From the NCBI GenBank assembly GCA_964611525.1, contig CAZTAL010000049.1, positions 1 to 64,000 on the forward strand: a stretch of 64,000 nt of DNA. Reading direction: 5' to 3'. Of this stretch, positions 61,331 through 64,000 are shown in pieces; positions within the stretch are counted from its first letter, which is position 1; each line of letters opens with the position of its first letter. The DNA is from JAAYJR01 sp964611525. Its GTDB lineage: Bacteria; Bacteroidota; Bacteroidia; Bacteroidales; Prolixibacteraceae. A program made the position numbers and the translations under genes. The notes under the pieces were generated by a model that did no database searches, was not told the DNA's origin, and saw only the letters and a program-made list of their open reading frames with translations.

Positions 61331-63741
61331 TGAATACCAGCCTGTGGAAAATAACCGTCCATTTTGTACCGCTCACCGCCAAGTAAATATGAATATACCC
61401 AGGCATTGGTTTCGTATTCTTCGTTAAGCAGATTGTTTATCATCAGATTGAATACAATCTCATCAAAAATACCTAGGCTTAAAGAGTAATCTATTTTAAG
61501 GTTATTAATAAAATAAGCATCCAGCATACGCTCCTCACTGGAGGTGTTATCTATATACTGTTTACCTACATATGAAGAGATAAAGTGGAAATTCAGCCCT
61601 GATACAGGTTCATACCTTAAACTGCTTTTAGCTATTATATTAGGTGAAAAAGAGATATCAACGGTTCCCATACGAAACGAATCCTGTTTTCCGGTATCCC
61701 AGTTATCTACATGTTCTGTGAAATTTTTAATTTTATTCTGACTAAAAGTGGCATTACTTTGCCATTCAAGATTACGTAAAATTTTAATACCTGCCTGCAG
61801 CTCTATGCCTGACCGTAAACTATTTTTTACATTTACCATTATCGGATTACCGACATTATTTATTTCACCCGTTAGAACAAGTTGATTATTATAGTCCATA
61901 TAATAAAAATTGGCACTTCCCGTAAATGTAGTTGATTTAAACTTGTATCCCAGTTCTGTATCGTAAAGGGTTTCATGAACGGGAGGATCATCTTCGGGGT
62001 CTATATCTGTATAGGCTACCCTGTTAGGCTCACGATTAGCAGTTGAAAATGAGAGATACATTTCATGGTTAGGTGACGGTTGGAAGAAGACTCCCAATTT
62101 AGGATTAATGAAGTTGAATTCATGTTCCATGGAGATATCCCTCAGATCATCATCATCTCCTTCAATACGGTAGTCAATTCTTCTGTACTGTATATCGGCA
62201 AAAAGATTTACATTTTCAAATATCGAGAAGTTATATTTTCCGTAAAGGTTAAGGTCTTTTTTTAGTCCGTTGTTACGGTACCATTCATGATCAGGATCTC
62301 CTTCGCCAAGGAATTGTGCCCAGATAACGTTACCATAATGATTACCGTCATAAGTATTCCAGCCCCCTCCAAAGACAAGATCACTGTTTTCTTTTCTGTA
62401 GTTAACTGACAAAGTTAGTCCGTAAAAATGATTATCAAGCCATTTACGGTTAATCAGATCAGTTGATTCCACTGTTTCCTGTCCGATGGTGATTTCTGAT
62501 AACCGGTAATCTGCCAAATCTTCCTCCGGCTTATAATTTTCATAGTATCCTTTACCTCTTGTGTAATGGAGTGATGAATTCAGGTTGAGCTTATTACTAA
62601 ATTTATGTGAATAATGTAGCTGGTAGTGATCCTGTTGATACCAGTCGATCTGGTTTTCATAGGTATAATAGTTATAAGTCCTGCTGTGAGAGTTGATCAT
62701 ATGTTGAGTTTCTTCAGCCGAAAAAAGCCAGTGGTTTTGGTATCTCAGCATTCCTTCCATATCGTTGTTAAGTCTGACCGAAGGCACACCCCACCATGAT
62801 TGATAAGTTTTCTCCAGTCCGGAGAATACATTAACTTTAAGTACAGCATTTTCTGAATAAAAGCCCCCTGATACAAAAAATGATTTCAGGTCTGAAAATG
62901 CACGGTCGATAAAACCGTCCGATGATATTTTTGACAGGCGGGCATTGAGTGTGAACTTTCCGTCAATGAGTCCCGTACCCACAGAAGCAGTATTTTTAAA
63001 TGTATTAAAAGATCCTGCTGCTGTTTTATATTCGGCCAGGGCATCCTTATTGAGCGTATTGGTCTGCAGGTTAATAGTAGCACCAAAGGCAGCAGCACCG
63101 TTGGTAGAAGTCCCGACCCCACGCTGAATTTGTACGTTTTCAAGTGATGAGGCAAGATCAGGTTGATCAACGAACCATGTACCATGTGATTCGGCATCAT
63201 TCAGAGGTATGCCGTTTATCGTGATATTAATGCGGTTTAGGTCAGTGCCACGAATACGGAAATTTGTATATCCGACACCTGCGCCTGCGTCTGAAGTTGT
63301 AACAAATGATGGTGTCAGTTGCAAAAGATATGGAATATCCTTTCCCATATTTTTATTATTTATTTCTTCTCCGGAAATGTCAGTGTATGCTACGGGGGTT
63401 TTATCTTTAGCCCTTGTAGCCTCAACAATAACTTCTCCAGTCATGACTGTCATAGGTTCCATTTTAATCACAATTTCTTCATCAGTAGGTATTTGCACAC
63501 TTACTTCTTTATTTTCATAACCTATGAATGATACAATTAAATCGTAAATACCTTCATTAAGGTTCTTAAACTCGAATTTTCCATTCCTTCCGGAAGATAC
63601 ACCGTAAAATGTATTTTTTATTACTACACTTGCTCCGGCCAGAGTTTCTTCTTTCCCCGTTACTTGTCCTTTTAGTGAATATTGCCCGTAAGCAGCAATA
63701 AACAATAACTGCAAAAGCAGCAAAATACTTGTCCGTTTCAT
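61300..63741 (-). CDS. TonB-dependent outer-membrane receptor, TPP-riboswitch controlled
   Basis: An 813-residue outer-membrane receptor. After a signal peptide (MKRTSILLLLQLLFIAAYGQ) comes a carboxypeptidase-regulatory-like domain (about 22-98, YSLKGQVTGKEETLAGASVV and FEFKNLNEGIYDLIVSFIGY), then the plug (about 115-240, with VGYTNFRIRGTDLNRINITI) and a 22-strand barrel to the C-terminus. It takes up its substrate with energy from ExbB-ExbD-TonB. The TPP riboswitch in its leader makes it a thiamine-repressed receptor, the kind named OMR1, so thiamine or a precursor is the likely cargo. The 3' end overlaps the chorismatase-like gene by 31 bp. Confidence 0.9.
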   Translation of the reverse strand: MKRTSILLLLQLLFIAAYGQYSLKGQVTGKEETLAGASVVIKNTFYGVSSGRNGKFEFKNLNEGIYDLIVSFIGYENKEVSVQIPTDEEIVIKMEPMTVMTGEVIVEATRAKDKTPVAYTDISGEEINNKNMGKDIPYLLQLTPSFVTTSDAGAGVGYTNFRIRGTDLNRINITINGIPLNDAESHGTWFVDQPDLASSLENVQIQRGVGTSTNGAAAFGATINLQTNTLNKDALAEYKTAAGSFNTFKNTASVGTGLIDGKFTLNARLSKISSDGFIDRAFSDLKSFFVSGGFYSENAVLKVNVFSGLEKTYQSWWGVPSVRLNNDMEGMLRYQNHWLFSAEETQHMINSHSRTYNYYTYENQIDWYQQDHYQLHYSHKFSNKLNLNSSLHYTRGKGYYENYKPEEDLADYRLSEITIGQETVESTDLINRKWLDNHFYGLTLSVNYRKENSDLVFGGGWNTYDGNHYGNVIWAQFLGEGDPDHEWYRNNGLKKDLNLYGKYNFSIFENVNLFADIQYRRIDYRIEGDDDDLRDISMEHEFNFINPKLGVFFQPSPNHEMYLSFSTANREPNRVAYTDIDPEDDPPVHETLYDTELGYKFKSTTFTGSANFYYMDYNNQLVLTGEINNVGNPIMVNVKNSLRSGIELQAGIKILRNLEWQSNATFSQNKIKNFTEHVDNWDTGKQDSFRMGTVDISFSPNIIAKSSLRYEPVSGLNFHFISSYVGKQYIDNTSSEERMLDAYFINNLKIDYSLSLGIFDEIVFNLMINNLLNEEYETNAWVYSYLLGGERYKMDGYFPQAGIHYMFGIDFKF

Positions 63742-63744
63742 TTT

Positions 63745-63773
63745 TGAAAAATTTGGTTAAAAATTTTAACCAA
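63745..63773 (-). promoter_or_regulatory. AT-rich hairpin between riboswitch and start codon
   Basis: On the minus strand TTGGTTAAAATTTTTAACCA can fold into a 9-10 bp stem directly followed by ATTTTTC. It lies after the TPP aptamer and 11-32 bp before the ATG, the place of an expression platform. The stem is AT-rich, so as an intrinsic terminator it is weak; occlusion of the start region is the alternative. Confidence 0.4.
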
Positions 63774-63779
63774 TGGAGT

Positions 63780-63875
63780 GGGAAAAATCCCTATTGCCCT
63801 CCCTTCGCCGGCATTATCCGGATCAGGTTCCTTGGGTGTGATCTCAGCCCTAAATAATGAGGCACCCCATTGCAT
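63780..63875 (-). promoter_or_regulatory. TPP riboswitch (THI element)
   Basis: Read on the minus strand the sequence holds the conserved aptamer parts in order: GGGGTGCC, GGCTGAGA, ACACCCAAGGAACCTGATCC, GGATAATGCCGGCGAAGGGA. These are the core helices and bulges that bind thiamine pyrophosphate. It lies in the leader of the TonB-dependent receptor, 39 bp from the ATG at its inner end. Confidence 0.95.
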
Positions 63876-63884
63876 TTACAGGTA

Positions 63885-63915
63885 CAAATTTATAAAGGAA
63901 ATTTTAATATCCCAA
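63885..63915 (-). promoter_or_regulatory. Bacteroidota-type promoter of the thiamine receptor
   Basis: On the minus strand TAAATTTG (63885-63892) fits TAnnTTTG, and TTTTG with TTG at 63913-63915 lies 20 bp further upstream, the usual -33/-7 layout. The predicted transcription start (about 63879) falls just before the TPP aptamer. Confidence 0.65.
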
Positions 63916-64000
63916 AAACTTAACCGTATAAAAAATTTGTATTGTATTGATATAATCATTACCCCTTAGGGTAGAAAGGTTAAATGGGAAAAGGTTAGTC

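Noticed and set aside
63778..63969. Plus-strand frame of 63 codons at the end of the window
   Set aside because: It runs through the TPP riboswitch and promoter of the opposite strand; no protein-like content.

Overview
The window is chromosomal DNA from a Bacteroidota bacterium, most likely an uncultured member of the Bacteroidales/Marinilabiliales. The support is an AT-rich genome without clear Shine-Dalgarno sites, several TAnnTTTG-type -7 promoter elements, an ExbB/small membrane protein/ExbD/ExbD cluster, a long FtsH with a charged tail, a subtilase with a type IX secretion sorting domain, a SusC-style TonB-dependent receptor with a carboxypeptidase-like N-terminal domain, and a complete phosphatidylethanolamine operon. 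No rRNA is present, so the placement below phylum is inference.

Layout. 1-2031 is a complete ISAs1-type insertion sequence with perfect 18-bp terminal inverted repeats; it carries an unusual antiparallel HTH gene. 2.1-7.5 kb holds an EamA transporter, fmt, groES-groEL, a decayed glutamate dehydrogenase fragment and tatD. A tRNA-Ser(GGA) follows, then the ExbB/ExbD energy-transduction operon (8.0-10.4 kb). 10.4-17.2 kb holds aspS, tadA, aroA, aroB, a small membrane protein and dprA. 17.4-21.3 kb is less conserved: a bile-acid-symporter-family transporter, a Schlafen/AlbA_2 protein, a GNAT acetyltransferase, a YjjX-type NTPase and a NifX/NifB-like protein. 21.4-26.2 kb holds miaB, yebC, a SPOR protein and a long PurF-like protein. 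26.6-31.7 kb is the minus-strand block rsfS-ftsH-DUF2007-cdsA-psd-pssA. 32.0-36.8 kb holds birA, a SRPBCC protein, pyrE facing a Nudix gene, a thioredoxin-like lipoprotein-type protein and coaD. 37.0-43.6 kb is a surface-glycan region (GT2, methyltransferase, two paralogous multi-spanning GT-C-like proteins, and a third one on the other strand). 44.1-50.1 kb holds a CoA-disulfide-reductase-like flavoprotein, a DUF4405 membrane protein, a DUF2459 protein, a LysM glucosaminidase, an RluA pseudouridine synthase and panB. 50.5-56.5 kb holds a probable outer-membrane protein, a DUF5009/NagX-like acyltransferase, dnaK and a MORN-variant repeat protein. 56.8-61.3 kb is a tight operon of subtilase, xseA, xseB and a chorismatase-like protein. 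It meets, tail to tail and overlapping, a TonB-dependent receptor controlled by a TPP riboswitch, so that receptor probably imports thiamine or a precursor.

The most interesting non-genic signals are these: the same TGGCACA-N4-KTGATA motif exactly 69 nt upstream of both groES and dnaK; three families of short dispersed intergenic repeats, one of which runs into a start codon; the gdhA relic; the palindromic divergent region inside the insertion sequence; and the TPP riboswitch with a good Bacteroidota promoter and a possible terminator. I saw no CRISPR array, prophage or clear defence island.
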